The notes under the pieces were generated by a model. The model was not told the origin of the DNA. It searched no databases and saw only the letters and a program-made list of their open reading frames with translations. From NCBI GenBank assembly GCA_029778535.1, contig JAKOQB010000144.1:1-64000 (forward strand): a stretch of 64,000 nucleotides of DNA, in the 5' to 3' direction. Shown piece after piece: positions 42,204 to 52,383 of the stretch. Each line of letters opens with the position of its first letter. The stretch's first letter is position 1. The position numbers were made by a program, and so were the translations under genes. This DNA is from Pseudomonadota bacterium (GTDB lineage: Bacteria; Pseudomonadota; Gammaproteobacteria; Burkholderiales; Burkholderiaceae_F).

Positions 42204-43978
42204 GTCGTGACCTCCGCGGGAGCTGCAAACTGGATGCGGTACAGATTCGAATACAGGCCGCCGCGCGCGAGCAGTTGCGCGTGCGTGCCGATCTCGACCA
42301 GGCGCCCGGCCTCGAGCACCGCGATGCGGTCGGCGCGCTCGATGGTCGACAGCCGGTGCGCGACGACGATCGTGGTTCGCCCGCGCAGCAGCCGCTCGAG
42401 CGAGGCCTGGATGAAGCGCTCGGATTCCGAGTCGAGCGCCGACGTAGCCTCGTCGAGCAGCAGGATCGGCGCGTTCTTCAGCAGCGCGCGCGCGATCGAA
42501 AGGCGCTGGCGCTGGCCGCCGGACAGCTTGACCGCGCCTTCGCCGACGCGGGTGTCGAGCCCGTGCGGCAGCGAGTCGATCAGCGGCAGCAGGTACGCGG
42601 CCTCCGCCGCCGCGCGGATCTGGGCCGCAGACGCTTCGCGCGCCGCGCCGTAGGCGATGTTGGCCGCGATCGTGTCGTCGAACAGCACCACGTCCTGCGA
42701 CACCAGCGCGATCTGCCGGCGCAAACTCGCGAGCGTCAACTCGCGCACGTCGATGCCGTCAATCAGGATCCTGCCCGCGGTCGGATCGATGAAGCGCGGG
42801 ATCAGGTTGATCACCGTGGTCTTGCCGGCGCCGCTGGCGCCGACCAGCGCGACCATCTCGCCCGGCCGCACCGCGAGCGAAAAATCGGTGAGCGCCGGGT
42901 GCGCGGTGCCGGGATACTGGTGCGTGACCGCGCGCAGTTCGATGGCGCCGCCCGCGCGCTCGAGCGTGCGCGTGCCGGTGTCGGCCTCCTGCGCCGAGTC
43001 GGCCTGCGCGAACACGCTTTCGGCCGCGGCCAGCATGCGCGCCAGCGGACCATTGAGCCCCGCCAGGTGCCGCAGCGGCTGCAGCAGCAGCAGCGCCGCG
43101 GTCAGGAACGTCATGAAGTCGCCGGCGGAGAAATTCGCCGCGCGCGCCTGCCACAGCGCGGTGCCGATCACCAGCGCCAGCCCGATCGCGGCGATGATCT
43201 GCGTCAGCGGCGACGCCGCCGACCACGCGACCTGCATCTTCATCGCGAAGCGGCGCAGCTTGTTGTTGATCGCGCCGAAGCGCTCGGTCTCGTAGCCGAA
43301 GCCGCCGTAGACCTTGATCACGCGGCTGCCCTCGTGCGCCTCCTGCACCGCGCGCGTCATCTCGCCCAGCATCTGCTGGTTCTGCAGGTTCAGCCGCCGC
43401 AGCCGCGCGCTGAACGCGCGCAGCACCAGCGCCACCAGCGGCGCGACGATCAGGATCACCGCGGTCAGCTGCCAGTTGTAGTAGACGAGCACCGCCAGCA
43501 ATGCGAGCACTGTCAGCGAATCGCGCACCGCGGTGGTCATCACCTCGGCGGTGAGGGCGAGCGCGTTGCTCGCCTCGTTGATGAACTTGGAGATCACGAT
43601 GCCCGACGGCGTGTTCTCCACCGTCGTCTGCGGCCAGTGCAGCAGCCGCTCGAACATCGTCGCGCGCAGGTCGAGCAGCACGAACTGCGACACGTGGTTC
43701 AGCAGGTAGCTGCTGGCGAAGGTCGACAGGCCGCGCACGATGAACACGCCGACGAACGCGGCCGGGATCCAGATCCCGGCCCGGTCGTTGCGCTGGTAGA
43801 AGCCCTGGTCGAGCAGCAGCCCGGTGAGCTTCGGGATCGACGCCTCGGTGGCCGCGGTGATCAGCATCGCCGCCACCGCGATCGCCAGCCACGCCCTGTG
43901 CGTCAGCACCAGCCGCAGCATGCGGCGGAAGGCGGGATCGGCGTAGAACGCGGGGCGTCGCAGGGAGGGATCGTTCAT
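42200..43978 (-). CDS. msbA: Lipid A export ABC transporter, permease/ATP-binding
   Basis: MVALVGASGAGKTTVINLIPRFIDPTAGRILIDG...VKLSGGQRQRLSIARALLKNAPILLLDEATSALDSESE. Confidence 0.92.
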   Translation of the reverse strand: MNDPSLRRPAFYADPAFRRMLRLVLTHRAWLAIAVAAMLITAATEASIPKLTGLLLDQGFYQRNDRAGIWIPAAFVGVFIVRGLSTFASSYLLNHVSQFVLLDLRATMFERLLHWPQTTVENTPSGIVISKFINEASNALALTAEVMTTAVRDSLTVLALLAVLVYYNWQLTAVILIVAPLVALVLRAFSARLRRLNLQNQQMLGEMTRAVQEAHEGSRVIKVYGGFGYETERFGAINNKLRRFAMKMQVAWSAASPLTQIIAAIGLALVIGTALWQARAANFSAGDFMTFLTAALLLLQPLRHLAGLNGPLARMLAAAESVFAQADSAQEADTGTRTLERAGGAIELRAVTHQYPGTAHPALTDFSLAVRPGEMVALVGASGAGKTTVINLIPRFIDPTAGRILIDGIDVRELTLASLRRQIALVSQDVVLFDDTIAANIAYGAAREASAAQIRAAAEAAYLLPLIDSLPHGLDTRVGEGAVKLSGGQRQRLSIARALLKNAPILLLDEATSALDSESERFIQASLERLLRGRTTIVVAHRLSTIERADRIAVLEAGRLVEIGTHAQLLARGGLYSNLYRIQFAAPAEVTT

Positions 43979-44055
43979 TGCGATGTGCGGCCTAGAATCG
44001 CGCCGCGATGCGGCGCGGTCAGGCCGCGCGTAGTGTAGGCGATCAACTCCCACCG

Positions 44056-44982
44056 ATGCCGTCCCTGATCGTCCGCCTGCCCAATCACCTCGGTGACGCG
44101 TGCATGACGCTGCCGGCGCTGCGCCTGCTGGCCGGCCACGGCTACGAACTGGCGCTTGCCGGACGCGGCTGGGCGCCGGCGCTGTTCGCGGCCTATCCGT
44201 GGCCGGTGGTCGCGCTCGCCGCCCAGCGCGGCGAGCGGCTGCGCGCGCTGCACGGGTGGCGCACCGCGCATGCCGACGGGCGCGGACTGCTGTTCACGAA
44301 TTCGTTCTCCACCGCGCTCGAGTTCCGGCTCGCCGGGCTGCGGCCGATCGGCTACGCGGCCGATGCGCGCCGGCTGCTGCTGGCGCGCGCGGTCGCGCGG
44401 CCGCGCATCGACGCCGGCGTGCACATGGTCGAGTACTACTACCGTCTCGCCGCGCAACTGGTGCCAAACGCGCCGCCGTTGCCGCGCGAACTGGAGCTGC
44501 GCGTCACCGACGCGGCCCGGCAACGCGCGCGCGCACTGCTGCACGACGCCGGCGTCAGCGGCGATTACGTCGTGCTGTGTCCGGTCGCGGTCGGCCTGCA
44601 CCGTGGCAGGGTCAAGGCGTGGGGCGGCTTTGGCGCGCTGTGTGACGCGCTGCGCGCGCGCGGGATGAACGCCGTCGTCTGCCCCGGCCCCGGCGAGCGC
44701 GACGCGGTGTTCAAGGCCACCCCTAACGCGACGCTGCTCGCCGAAACCGATGTCGGCACCTTTGCCGCGCTGCTGGCGGGCAGCCGGCTGGTCGTCGCCA
44801 ACGACAGCGGTTCGGGCCATCTCGCCGCCGCGGTCGGCGTACGACTGGTCAGCGTGTTCGGCGTCACCGATCCGGCCGCGACGCGGCCGTGGGGCGCGCG
44901 CGTGACGCTGGTCGGATCGGCGAAGGGCTGGCCGGATTACGCCGTGGTCGAGGCCGCCGTGGCACGCGCGCTGTCCGCCTGA
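44056..44982 (+). CDS. Glycosyltransferase family 9 (heptosyltransferase, WaaF-like)
   Basis: LIVRLPNHLGDACMTLPALRLLAGHGYELALAGRGWAPALF...AGSRLVVANDSGSGHLAAAVGVRLVSVFGVTDPAATRPWG. Confidence 0.88.
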   Translation: MPSLIVRLPNHLGDACMTLPALRLLAGHGYELALAGRGWAPALFAAYPWPVVALAAQRGERLRALHGWRTAHADGRGLLFTNSFSTALEFRLAGLRPIGYAADARRLLLARAVARPRIDAGVHMVEYYYRLAAQLVPNAPPLPRELELRVTDAARQRARALLHDAGVSGDYVVLCPVAVGLHRGRVKAWGGFGALCDALRARGMNAVVCPGPGERDAVFKATPNATLLAETDVGTFAALLAGSRLVVANDSGSGHLAAAVGVRLVSVFGVTDPAATRPWGARVTLVGSAKGWPDYAVVEAAVARALSA

Positions 44983-46220
44983 TCGGCGCGATCGCTCTCG
45001 CGCGCCAGCAGGCAGCCGAGCAGCAGCGCGATCATGTGGCCTTCGTTGAAGCTCTCAAAATGGGAGTTGGCGAGACTCGTCGTGCACCACATCGCGAGGA
45101 TTGCCAGCGCGGCCGCGCGATATGGCTGCGGTGCGCGCTGGCGCGCGGCGGCGAAGAGGAACCAGGCGAATGCGAGCGTGCCGAGCACGCCGGCCCGCAC
45201 TTGGATCCACAGGTACTGGTTGTGCGGATCGGTGCCCTGGCGCCGCCGCCAGTCGGTGTATTCGCGCGTGACGCGCGCGTTGTACGCCGGCGCGAAGCCG
45301 CCGCTGCCGTAGCCGAGCAGCGGGCGTTCGGCAATCAGCCGCGCGGTCTCGCGCCACAGCAGCAGGCGAAAGCCGACCGAGCCGCCGTCTTCCGACCTCG
45401 ACGTGTGCGTGGCTTCCTTCCAGCCCAGCTCGAATCGCTCCCTCGCCATCGGCGCCAGCAGCACGGTCGCGGCGAACGCGGCCGGAATCGCGACCAGTGC
45501 CACGCGACGCGCGCGGCCTTGCAGCAGCAGCAGCGCCGCCACGGCACCCATCACCACGAGTCCGATCTGCGCGCTGCGGCCGGCGGTCACGAGGAACAGG
45601 CTCGCGACCAGCACGACGGCGGCACTGACGAGCGCGATGCGCAGCCGCCGAGCGAGTCCGTCTTCGTACAGCGCCGCGACCACTGCGAGGAAGGCGGCAA
45701 CTGCAAACGCGAGTCCCTGCGTGACGCCGTTGCGCAGCACGGTGCCGGCAGGATGGATCGGAAACACGCGGTAATCGAGCGCCCAGGTGATCCAGGCTGC
45801 GAGCGCGCCGACGAGCGTCGCCGCGACCAGCGTCAGCACGAGCCGCAACTTCCACGCGCGGCTGTCGAACACGGCGAGCGCGACGATCAGCGCGAGCAGT
45901 GTGCGCCAGCTCCAGAAGTGCGCGAACCGCTCCGACCACGACGCCGCACTCCACAGCATCGACAGCGCCATCACCGCGAAGAACAGCAGGGCCGCGCGCG
46001 GCAGCGGTTCGCGCAGCACCGAGCGCAGCCGCACGCGCGCGGTCGGCAGCAACGCAAACGCCAGCAGCAACAGCGCCGCACCCCAGTTCGCTGCGATCGG
46101 GCTCGCGAACGCGCCGACCAATGCGATCAGCGCGCAAGTGCGGGCGGCGGTACGAAGGAACTCCTCCCGCGACGGCGCAGCGTCAGCCGCGGTCACCGCG
46201 CGGGTCATGCACGCCACCAT
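44937..46220 (-). CDS. O-antigen ligase/polymerase (Wzy/WaaL-like)
   Basis: Multi-TM; ERPLLGYGSGGFAPAYNARVTREYTDWRRRQGTDPHNQYLWIQVRAGVLG. Confidence 0.85.
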   Translation of the reverse strand: MVACMTRAVTAADAAPSREEFLRTAARTCALIALVGAFASPIAANWGAALLLLAFALLPTARVRLRSVLREPLPRAALLFFAVMALSMLWSAASWSERFAHFWSWRTLLALIVALAVFDSRAWKLRLVLTLVAATLVGALAAWITWALDYRVFPIHPAGTVLRNGVTQGLAFAVAAFLAVVAALYEDGLARRLRIALVSAAVVLVASLFLVTAGRSAQIGLVVMGAVAALLLLQGRARRVALVAIPAAFAATVLLAPMARERFELGWKEATHTSRSEDGGSVGFRLLLWRETARLIAERPLLGYGSGGFAPAYNARVTREYTDWRRRQGTDPHNQYLWIQVRAGVLGTLAFAWFLFAAARQRAPQPYRAAALAILAMWCTTSLANSHFESFNEGHMIALLLGCLLARESDRADQADSARATAASTTA

Positions 46221-46262
46221 CGGATAGCATTCGCGGGATCCGGATGCAACTGAAGAGCCACC

Positions 46263-47138
46263 GTGCCTGAACAGCGCGCAAGTCTACCGGCGGTGAGCGT
46301 CGTCACGCCGACCAGGGACCGGCCGGCGCTGCTGCCGCGCGCGCTGCGCTCGCTGCTCGCGCAGCGGCGCACCGACTGGGAATGGATCGTGATCGACGAC
46401 GGCTCGGCCGCCGGCGCGACCGCCGCGATCGAAGGCGCCGATACGCGCATCCGCATGCACCGCAATCCGACTTCGCAGGGGGCGGCCGCGGCGCGCAACC
46501 GCGGCATTGCGCTCGCAGCGGCGCCGCTGGTCGCGTTCCTCGACGACGACGACGAGTACGAGGCCGCGTATCTCGAAGCGGTCGTGTCCGCCTTCGAGCA
46601 GCAGCCGGCGGCGTCGTTCTGCATGACCGGCGTCACGCGCGTGTTTGCGGATGGCACCACGCGCGCCGAGCCATTCGACGCGGATGCCACGGATAATGAC
46701 TTCCTGCGCCGCGCGTCGGCGTCGCGCGGGCTGGCGCTGCGCACCGCGACGCTGCGGCGGCTCGACGGCTTCGACGAATCGCTCGGCGTGTCGGAGGACA
46801 TCGATCTCTTGATGCGCGCGGTCGCCGCCGGCGCGCGGCCGCTGTTCGTGCGCGAGCCGCTGGTGCGGATCCACGAACACGCCGGGGCGAGCCTGAGCCG
46901 CACGTCGAGGGCAGCGATCCACGTTGCGGCGTCCGAATCGCTGTGGCAGCGCCATCAGGCGATCTTGCGCACGCACCGCGCGCTGTGGCGCCACTATGGC
47001 GGCGTGCACGCGGCCAATCTGTATCGCGCCGGCCGGAGCCAGGAGGCGCGCGCGATGCTGCGCAAACTGGTCTCGCACGTCGATGCGGTGCCGCGCGCGC
47101 TCGAAATCCTGTTCCGTTTCGAATGCCGGTCGCGCTGA
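46263..47138 (+). CDS. Glycosyltransferase family 2
   Basis: AVSVVTPTRDRPALLPRALRSLLAQRRTDWEWIVIDDGSAAG...ARNRGIALAAAPLVAFLDDDDEYE. Confidence 0.88.
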   Translation: MPEQRASLPAVSVVTPTRDRPALLPRALRSLLAQRRTDWEWIVIDDGSAAGATAAIEGADTRIRMHRNPTSQGAAAARNRGIALAAAPLVAFLDDDDEYEAAYLEAVVSAFEQQPAASFCMTGVTRVFADGTTRAEPFDADATDNDFLRRASASRGLALRTATLRRLDGFDESLGVSEDIDLLMRAVAAGARPLFVREPLVRIHEHAGASLSRTSRAAIHVAASESLWQRHQAILRTHRALWRHYGGVHAANLYRAGRSQEARAMLRKLVSHVDAVPRALEILFRFECRSR

Positions 47139-47917
47139 TGGACCGGGCGCCGCGCCTGTCGGTGGCGATCATCACCCGCAACGAGGCGCACAACATCGCC
47201 GACTGCCTCGCCAGCGTCGCGTTCGCGGACGAGGTCGTGGTCGTCGACAGCGGCAGCACCGACGCGACGGTTGCGCTCGCGCGCGCGCGCGGCGCGCGCG
47301 TGATTGAAACCGACTGGCCCGGATTCGGCGTGCAGAAGAACCGCGCGGTCGAAGCGTGCCGCGGCGACTGGGTCCTGTCGCTCGACGCCGACGAGCGCGT
47401 CAGCCCCGAACTGCGCGCGGAGATCGAGCGCGCGCTCGCCGCGCCGGGCTTCGACGTGTACGAAATGCCGCGCCGCTCGTACTACGTCGGCCGCTTCATG
47501 CGGCATGGCGGCTGGTGGCCGGATCACTGCGCGCGGCTGTTCCGGCGCGGTACCGCGCGCTTCTCCGATGCGCGCGTGCACGAGCGGCTCGTCACCGAGG
47601 GTTCGATCGGGCGCCTGTCCGCGCCGCTGGTCCACTACAGTTTCCGCACGATGGAAGCGGTGCTCGACAAGGTCAACCACTACTCGTCGGCGTCGGCGCA
47701 GACGCTCGCCGAACGCGGCGCGGCGCCCGGACTCGCAACTGCGATCGTGCACGGCATCGCGGCGTTCCTGCGCACGTATGTCTTCAAGCTCGGCTTCCTC
47801 GACGGCAGGCACGGCTTCATGCTCGCGGTCAGCAATGCCGAAGGCTCGTACTACCGCTACGTGAAGGCGATGCTGCTCGCGGAAAAGCGCCGCCGCGGCG
47901 ACAGCGACGGATGCTGA
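47138..47917 (+). CDS. Glycosyltransferase family 2, WaaE/KdtX-like LPS core transferase
   Basis: LSVAIITRNEAHNIADCLASVAFADEVVVVDSGSTDATVALARARGARVIETDWPGFGVQKNRAVEACRGDWVLSLDADER. Confidence 0.9.
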   Translation: MDRAPRLSVAIITRNEAHNIADCLASVAFADEVVVVDSGSTDATVALARARGARVIETDWPGFGVQKNRAVEACRGDWVLSLDADERVSPELRAEIERALAAPGFDVYEMPRRSYYVGRFMRHGGWWPDHCARLFRRGTARFSDARVHERLVTEGSIGRLSAPLVHYSFRTMEAVLDKVNHYSSASAQTLAERGAAPGLATAIVHGIAAFLRTYVFKLGFLDGRHGFMLAVSNAEGSYYRYVKAMLLAEKRRRGDSDGC

Positions 47918-48810
47918 TCTCGGTCATCGTCGCCACCTACAACCGCCCCGATGCGCTGCGCGCAGTGCTCGCCGGTTTCTGCCAGCAGACCGACCGCGAG
48001 TTCGAACTGCTGGTCGCCGACGACGGCTCGCGCGACGACACGCGCGCGCTGGTCGAATCGATCGCGGCGAACGCGCCGATCCCGATCGCGCACGTGTGGC
48101 ACGAGGACACCGGCTTCCGGCTGGCGGCGATCCGCAACCGAGCGGCCGCGCAGGCGCGCGGCGAGTACCTGATCTTCGTCGACGGCGACTGCGTGCCGCT
48201 GCCCGACTTCGTCGCCCGGCACCGCGCGCTCGCCGAACCGGGCTGGATGGTGGCGGGCAACCGGCTGCTGCTTTCGGAAGGCTTCACGCGCCGCGTGCTC
48301 GCGGAGCGGGTGCCGATCCACCGCTGGACGCTCGCGCAATGGCTCGCCGCGCGCGGGCGCGGCGACATCAACCGCGTGCTGCCGCTGCTGCGGCTGCCGC
48401 TCGGCCCGCTGCGCAGGATCGGCGGCACGCGCTGGCCGCGCGTGCGAGGTTGCAACATGGCGGTGTGGCGTAGCGATCTGGCCGCCGTCAACGGTTTCGA
48501 CGAAAGCTTCCGGGGCTGGGGCTACGAGGATTCCGACTTCGCGGTGCGGCTGGTCAACGCCGGCGTCGGGCTGAAGAAGGGCGCGTTCGCCACCGGGCTC
48601 CTGCACCTGTGGCACCGCGAGAACGATCGCGCGCGCGAAGGCGCGAACTGGGAGCGGCTGCAGCAACGGATCCGCTCGCGCGACACGCGCGCCGAGACCG
48701 GGCTGAATCGCTACGTGCCCGGCAGCGTCGTTCCCGAGGAAGCGGGAACCCAGCTGGATTCCCGCTTGCGCGGGAATGACACATCAGCACATGGCGCGGA
48801 TCAGCCGTAA
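47911..48810 (+). CDS. Glycosyltransferase family 2 with galactosyltransferase-like C-terminal region; repeat-encoded C-terminus
   Basis: LISVIVATYNRPDALRAVLAGFCQQTDREFELLVADDGSRDDT...RGCNMAVWRSDLAAVNGFDESFRGWGYEDSDFAVRL. Confidence 0.88.
   Translation: MLISVIVATYNRPDALRAVLAGFCQQTDREFELLVADDGSRDDTRALVESIAANAPIPIAHVWHEDTGFRLAAIRNRAAAQARGEYLIFVDGDCVPLPDFVARHRALAEPGWMVAGNRLLLSEGFTRRVLAERVPIHRWTLAQWLAARGRGDINRVLPLLRLPLGPLRRIGGTRWPRVRGCNMAVWRSDLAAVNGFDESFRGWGYEDSDFAVRLVNAGVGLKKGAFATGLLHLWHRENDRAREGANWERLQQRIRSRDTRAETGLNRYVPGSVVPEEAGTQLDSRLRGNDTSAHGADQP
48729..48783. repeat. Dispersed palindromic repeat read as C-terminus of the upstream GT
   Basis: CGTTCCCGAGGAAGCGGGAACCCAGCTGGATTCCCGCTTGCGCGGGAATGACAC. 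Confidence 0.8.
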
Positions 48811-51800
48811 CTGAAACCCACGCCGCGCACGCGCGGCTGCGCGCGCAGCTCCTCGAGCAGGCGCTCGTCGCCGCGCACGCGCCAGGCGTCCGGCAGGCGC
48901 AGATCGGCGCAGCCGCCGCGGTTGGCGACGTGCAGCACCACGCGGCAGCCGCCGTTGCCCTCGCCGTTGCCGTTGGCCACGCGATACGGCACCAGCGCGT
49001 CCTTCAGTTTCGCCACGCTCGCGACACCATCGACCTCGATCCGCAGCGCGGCCTGCGCGCGCGCGCGCGCCTCCGCCAGATCGATGATCTCGTCGGCCAG
49101 CACCGACAGCCGCTCGCCGTCGCCGGCGCGCACGCGCCCGGTGACGAATACCAGCGTGTCCTCCTTCAGCAGCGCGCGCTTGCGGTCGAACAGTTCGGCG
49201 AACACGGTGATCTCGATCGCCGCGGTGGCGTCGTCGAGCACGATCACGCCGATGCGGCCGCGCCGCGTGTTCTGCGCGCGTGCCGACACGATGATGCCGG
49301 CGATGCGGATCGGATCGCTGCGCATGCCCGGCCCACCCGCCGCCGGTCGCACGTCGGCGAGCTTCAGCGACGCGAGCCGGCGCGCCTCGGCCTCGTATTC
49401 CTTGAACAGATGGCCGCTGAAGTAATAGCCGAGCGCGAGCTTCTCGTTGGCGAGCCGCTCGCGCTCGCTCCACGGCGCCGCCGCCACGTACTCGACCGCG
49501 GCCGCCTCCATCGCGCCGCCGAACAGGCTCGCCTGCCCGGCGCTCGCATCCGCGCGGTCGGCCGCCTCCATCGCGCGGCCCACGCTGGCCAGCAGTTTCG
49601 CGCGATCAGCATCGAGCGCGTCGAACGCGCCGGCGCGCACCAGCGCCTCGATCACGCGCCGGTTGACGATGCGGCGATCGACCCGCGCGCAGAAGTCGAA
49701 CAGACTCGTGAACCGCCCGCTTGCGCGCACCGCGAGCAGATGTTCGATCGCGCCCTGCCCCGTGCCCTTGATCGCGCCCAGCCCGTAGCGGATCGTCTTC
49801 GCATCGACCGGCTCGAAACGGTATGTGCCGCGGTTCACGTCCGGCGCTTCGATCGTGAGGCCGAGCGCGCGGCTGTCCTCGACCAGCACCTTTACGCTGT
49901 CGGTTTCCCCCATCAGCGCGGACAGGTTGGCCGCCATGAACGCGGCCGGATGGTGCGCCTTGAAGTACGCGGTCTGGTAGGCGACCAGCGCGTACGCGGC
50001 CGCATGGCTCTTGTTGAACCCGTAGCCCGCGAACTTCTCCATCTGGTCGAACAAGAGCTGCGCCTTGTTCTCCGGCATGCCGCGCTCGACCGCGCCCTTG
50101 AGAAAGATCTCGCGCTGCTGGGCCATCTCCTCGGGCTTCTTCTTGCCCATCGCCCGCCGCAGCAGGTCGGCGCCGCCCAACGTGTAGCCGCCGATGACCT
50201 GCGCGATGGTCATCACGTGCTCCTGATACGTCATGACGCCATAGGTCGGACCGAGGATCGGCTCCAGCCGCGGGTCGAGATACTCGATCCTCTTGCCGTG
50301 CTTGCGATCGCAGAACTCGGGGATCAGGTCCATCGGCCCCGGGCGATACAGCGCGTTCAGCGCGATCAGGTCCTCGAGCACGGAGGGTTTCGCCCGCTTG
50401 AGCATGCCGCGCATGCCCTGCGAGTCGAACTGGAACACCGCGGTCGTGTCGGCGCGGCGGAACACCTCGTAGGTCTTCGCGTCGTCGAGCGGCAGGTCGT
50501 CGAGCGTCAGCGTCGACATTGGATCAAGCTGCTTTACATAGCGCAGCGCGAGATCGAGGATCGTCAGCGTGGTCAGGCCCAGGAAGTCGAACTTGACCAG
50601 CCCGATCGCCTCGACGTCGTCCTTGTCGAACTGGCTCACCACCGCGTCCGGTGCGCCTTGCGCGCAGTACAGCGGGCAGAAGTCGGTCAGCTTGCCGGGC
50701 GCGATCAGCACGCCGCCCGCGTGCATGCCGACGTTGCGCGTCAGCCCTTCGAGCGGCTTCGACAGCTCGACCAGTTCCGCGTATTCCTCGTCGGCCTTCA
50801 CCGCCTCGGCGAACGCGGGCTCCTCGGCAAGCGCGCGCTCGAGGGTCCACGGGTCGGCCGGGTTGTGCGGGATCAGCTTCGACAGCGTGTCGCACTTGGT
50901 GTACGGCAGGTCGAGCACGCGGCCGACATCGCGCACCACGGCCTTGGCGCCGAGCGTGCCGAAGGTGGCGATCTGGCTCACCGCGGCCGCGCCGTACTTG
51001 CGCTTCACGTAATCGATCACGCGGTCGCGGTTGTCCTGGCAGAAGTCGATGTCGAAGTCCGGCATCGACACGCGCTCGGGATTGAGGAACCGCTCGAACA
51101 GAAGCTCGTAGCGCAGCGGATCGAGGTCGGTGATGTTCAGCGAATACGCGGCGAGCGAGCCCGCGCCCGAGCCGCGCCCGGGGCCGACCGGGATCCCGTT
51201 TTCCTTCGCCCAGTTGATGAAGTCGGCGACGATCAGGAAATAGCCGGAGAAGCCCATCTTCGCGATCGTCGCCAGCTCCCATTCGAGCCGCCCGACATAC
51301 GCCGGCCGCTGGCGGTCGCGCTCGGCGGCGTCGGGAAAGAGTTTCAGCAGCCGCCTCTCGAGGCCCTCGAGCGCGAGGTTGCGGCAATGCTCGTCGAGCG
51401 TGACGCCGGGCGGCGTCGGAAAGTCCGGCAGCCGCGGCTTGCCGAGCACGAGTTGCAGGTTGCAGCGGCGCGCGATCTCGATCGTGTTCGCGAGCGCGGC
51501 CGGAACGTCGCGGAACAGTTCCGCCATCTCCGCCGCGCTCTTGAAGTACTGCTGCGCGGTGAAGCGGCGCGGCCGGCGCGGATCGGCGAGCGTGTAGCCC
51601 TCGGCGATGCAAACGCGCGCCTCGTGCGCGCGGAACTCGGACGCATCGACGAACTGCACCGGGTGTGTGGCGACCACCGGCAACGCGAGTTCGAGCGCAA
51701 GTGCGAGCGACGCGCTCGTGCACGCGTCGTCGCCGTTGCGCCCCGCGCGCTGCAGCTCGAGGTAGAAGCGGTTCGGAAACGCCGCCGCGAGCCGCTGCGC

Positions 51801-52262
51801 GGCGGCGCGCGCGGCGGCGCGATTGCCCGCCAGCAGCTGCGCGCCGACCTCGCCGTCGGCCGCGCCCGACAGCGCGATCAGCCCGCGCGTCGCCGCGCCG
51901 TCGAGCCAGTCGCTGCGCACCTCGGCGCGGTTGCGGTGTTGGTTCTCCAGGTACGCGCGCGACAGCAGCTCGCACAGATTCAGATAGCCGGCCTGGTCCT
52001 GCACGAGCACCAGCAGCCGATGCGGATGATCGCGATCGCCATCGTTCGTGACCGCGAGATCGCAACCGAGGATCGGCTTCACCCCCTTGGCGCGCGCCGT
52101 CTTGTAGAAGCGCACCGCGCCGAACAGGTTGCCGCCGTCGGTCAGCGCCAGTGCGCCCTGCCCGTCGGCGACCGCGGCCTGCACCGCGTCTTCGATCCGC
52201 ACCAGGCCATCGACGACCGAAAATTCCGAGTGCAGTCGAAGGTGAACGAACGGCGCAGGCAT
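48801..52262 (-). CDS. dnaE: DNA polymerase III alpha subunit
   Basis: FVHLRLHSEFSVVDGLVRIEDAVQAA...GPGRGSGAGSLAAYSLNITDLDPLRYELLFERFLNPERVSMPDFDIDFCQDNRDRVIDYV. Confidence 0.97.
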   Translation of the reverse strand: MPAPFVHLRLHSEFSVVDGLVRIEDAVQAAVADGQGALALTDGGNLFGAVRFYKTARAKGVKPILGCDLAVTNDGDRDHPHRLLVLVQDQAGYLNLCELLSRAYLENQHRNRAEVRSDWLDGAATRGLIALSGAADGEVGAQLLAGNRAAARAAAQRLAAAFPNRFYLELQRAGRNGDDACTSASLALALELALPVVATHPVQFVDASEFRAHEARVCIAEGYTLADPRRPRRFTAQQYFKSAAEMAELFRDVPAALANTIEIARRCNLQLVLGKPRLPDFPTPPGVTLDEHCRNLALEGLERRLLKLFPDAAERDRQRPAYVGRLEWELATIAKMGFSGYFLIVADFINWAKENGIPVGPGRGSGAGSLAAYSLNITDLDPLRYELLFERFLNPERVSMPDFDIDFCQDNRDRVIDYVKRKYGAAAVSQIATFGTLGAKAVVRDVGRVLDLPYTKCDTLSKLIPHNPADPWTLERALAEEPAFAEAVKADEEYAELVELSKPLEGLTRNVGMHAGGVLIAPGKLTDFCPLYCAQGAPDAVVSQFDKDDVEAIGLVKFDFLGLTTLTILDLALRYVKQLDPMSTLTLDDLPLDDAKTYEVFRRADTTAVFQFDSQGMRGMLKRAKPSVLEDLIALNALYRPGPMDLIPEFCDRKHGKRIEYLDPRLEPILGPTYGVMTYQEHVMTIAQVIGGYTLGGADLLRRAMGKKKPEEMAQQREIFLKGAVERGMPENKAQLLFDQMEKFAGYGFNKSHAAAYALVAYQTAYFKAHHPAAFMAANLSALMGETDSVKVLVEDSRALGLTIEAPDVNRGTYRFEPVDAKTIRYGLGAIKGTGQGAIEHLLAVRASGRFTSLFDFCARVDRRIVNRRVIEALVRAGAFDALDADRAKLLASVGRAMEAADRADASAGQASLFGGAMEAAAVEYVAAAPWSERERLANEKLALGYYFSGHLFKEYEAEARRLASLKLADVRPAAGGPGMRSDPIRIAGIIVSARAQNTRRGRIGVIVLDDATAAIEITVFAELFDRKRALLKEDTLVFVTGRVRAGDGERLSVLADEIIDLAEARARAQAALRIEVDGVASVAKLKDALVPYRVANGNGEGNGGCRVVLHVANRGGCADLRLPDAWRVRGDERLLEELRAQPRVRGVGFSYG

Positions 52263-52383
52263 GCGAGCGATTCTAGCGATCCGCCCTGCGTCGAATTGTG
52301 CTAGGCGATTCGTCGCACTTGCATTCGCCGCGCGCGGCAGCTACGTTGCCGGCTGAGCGATTCGATCAGCAAGAGGAACCTCG

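Noticed and set aside
48930-52304. 1124-aa plus-strand ORF opposite dnaE
   Set aside because: Antisense shadow ORF of a high-GC gene; Arg/His/Gln-rich low-complexity translation, while the minus strand is clear DnaE.
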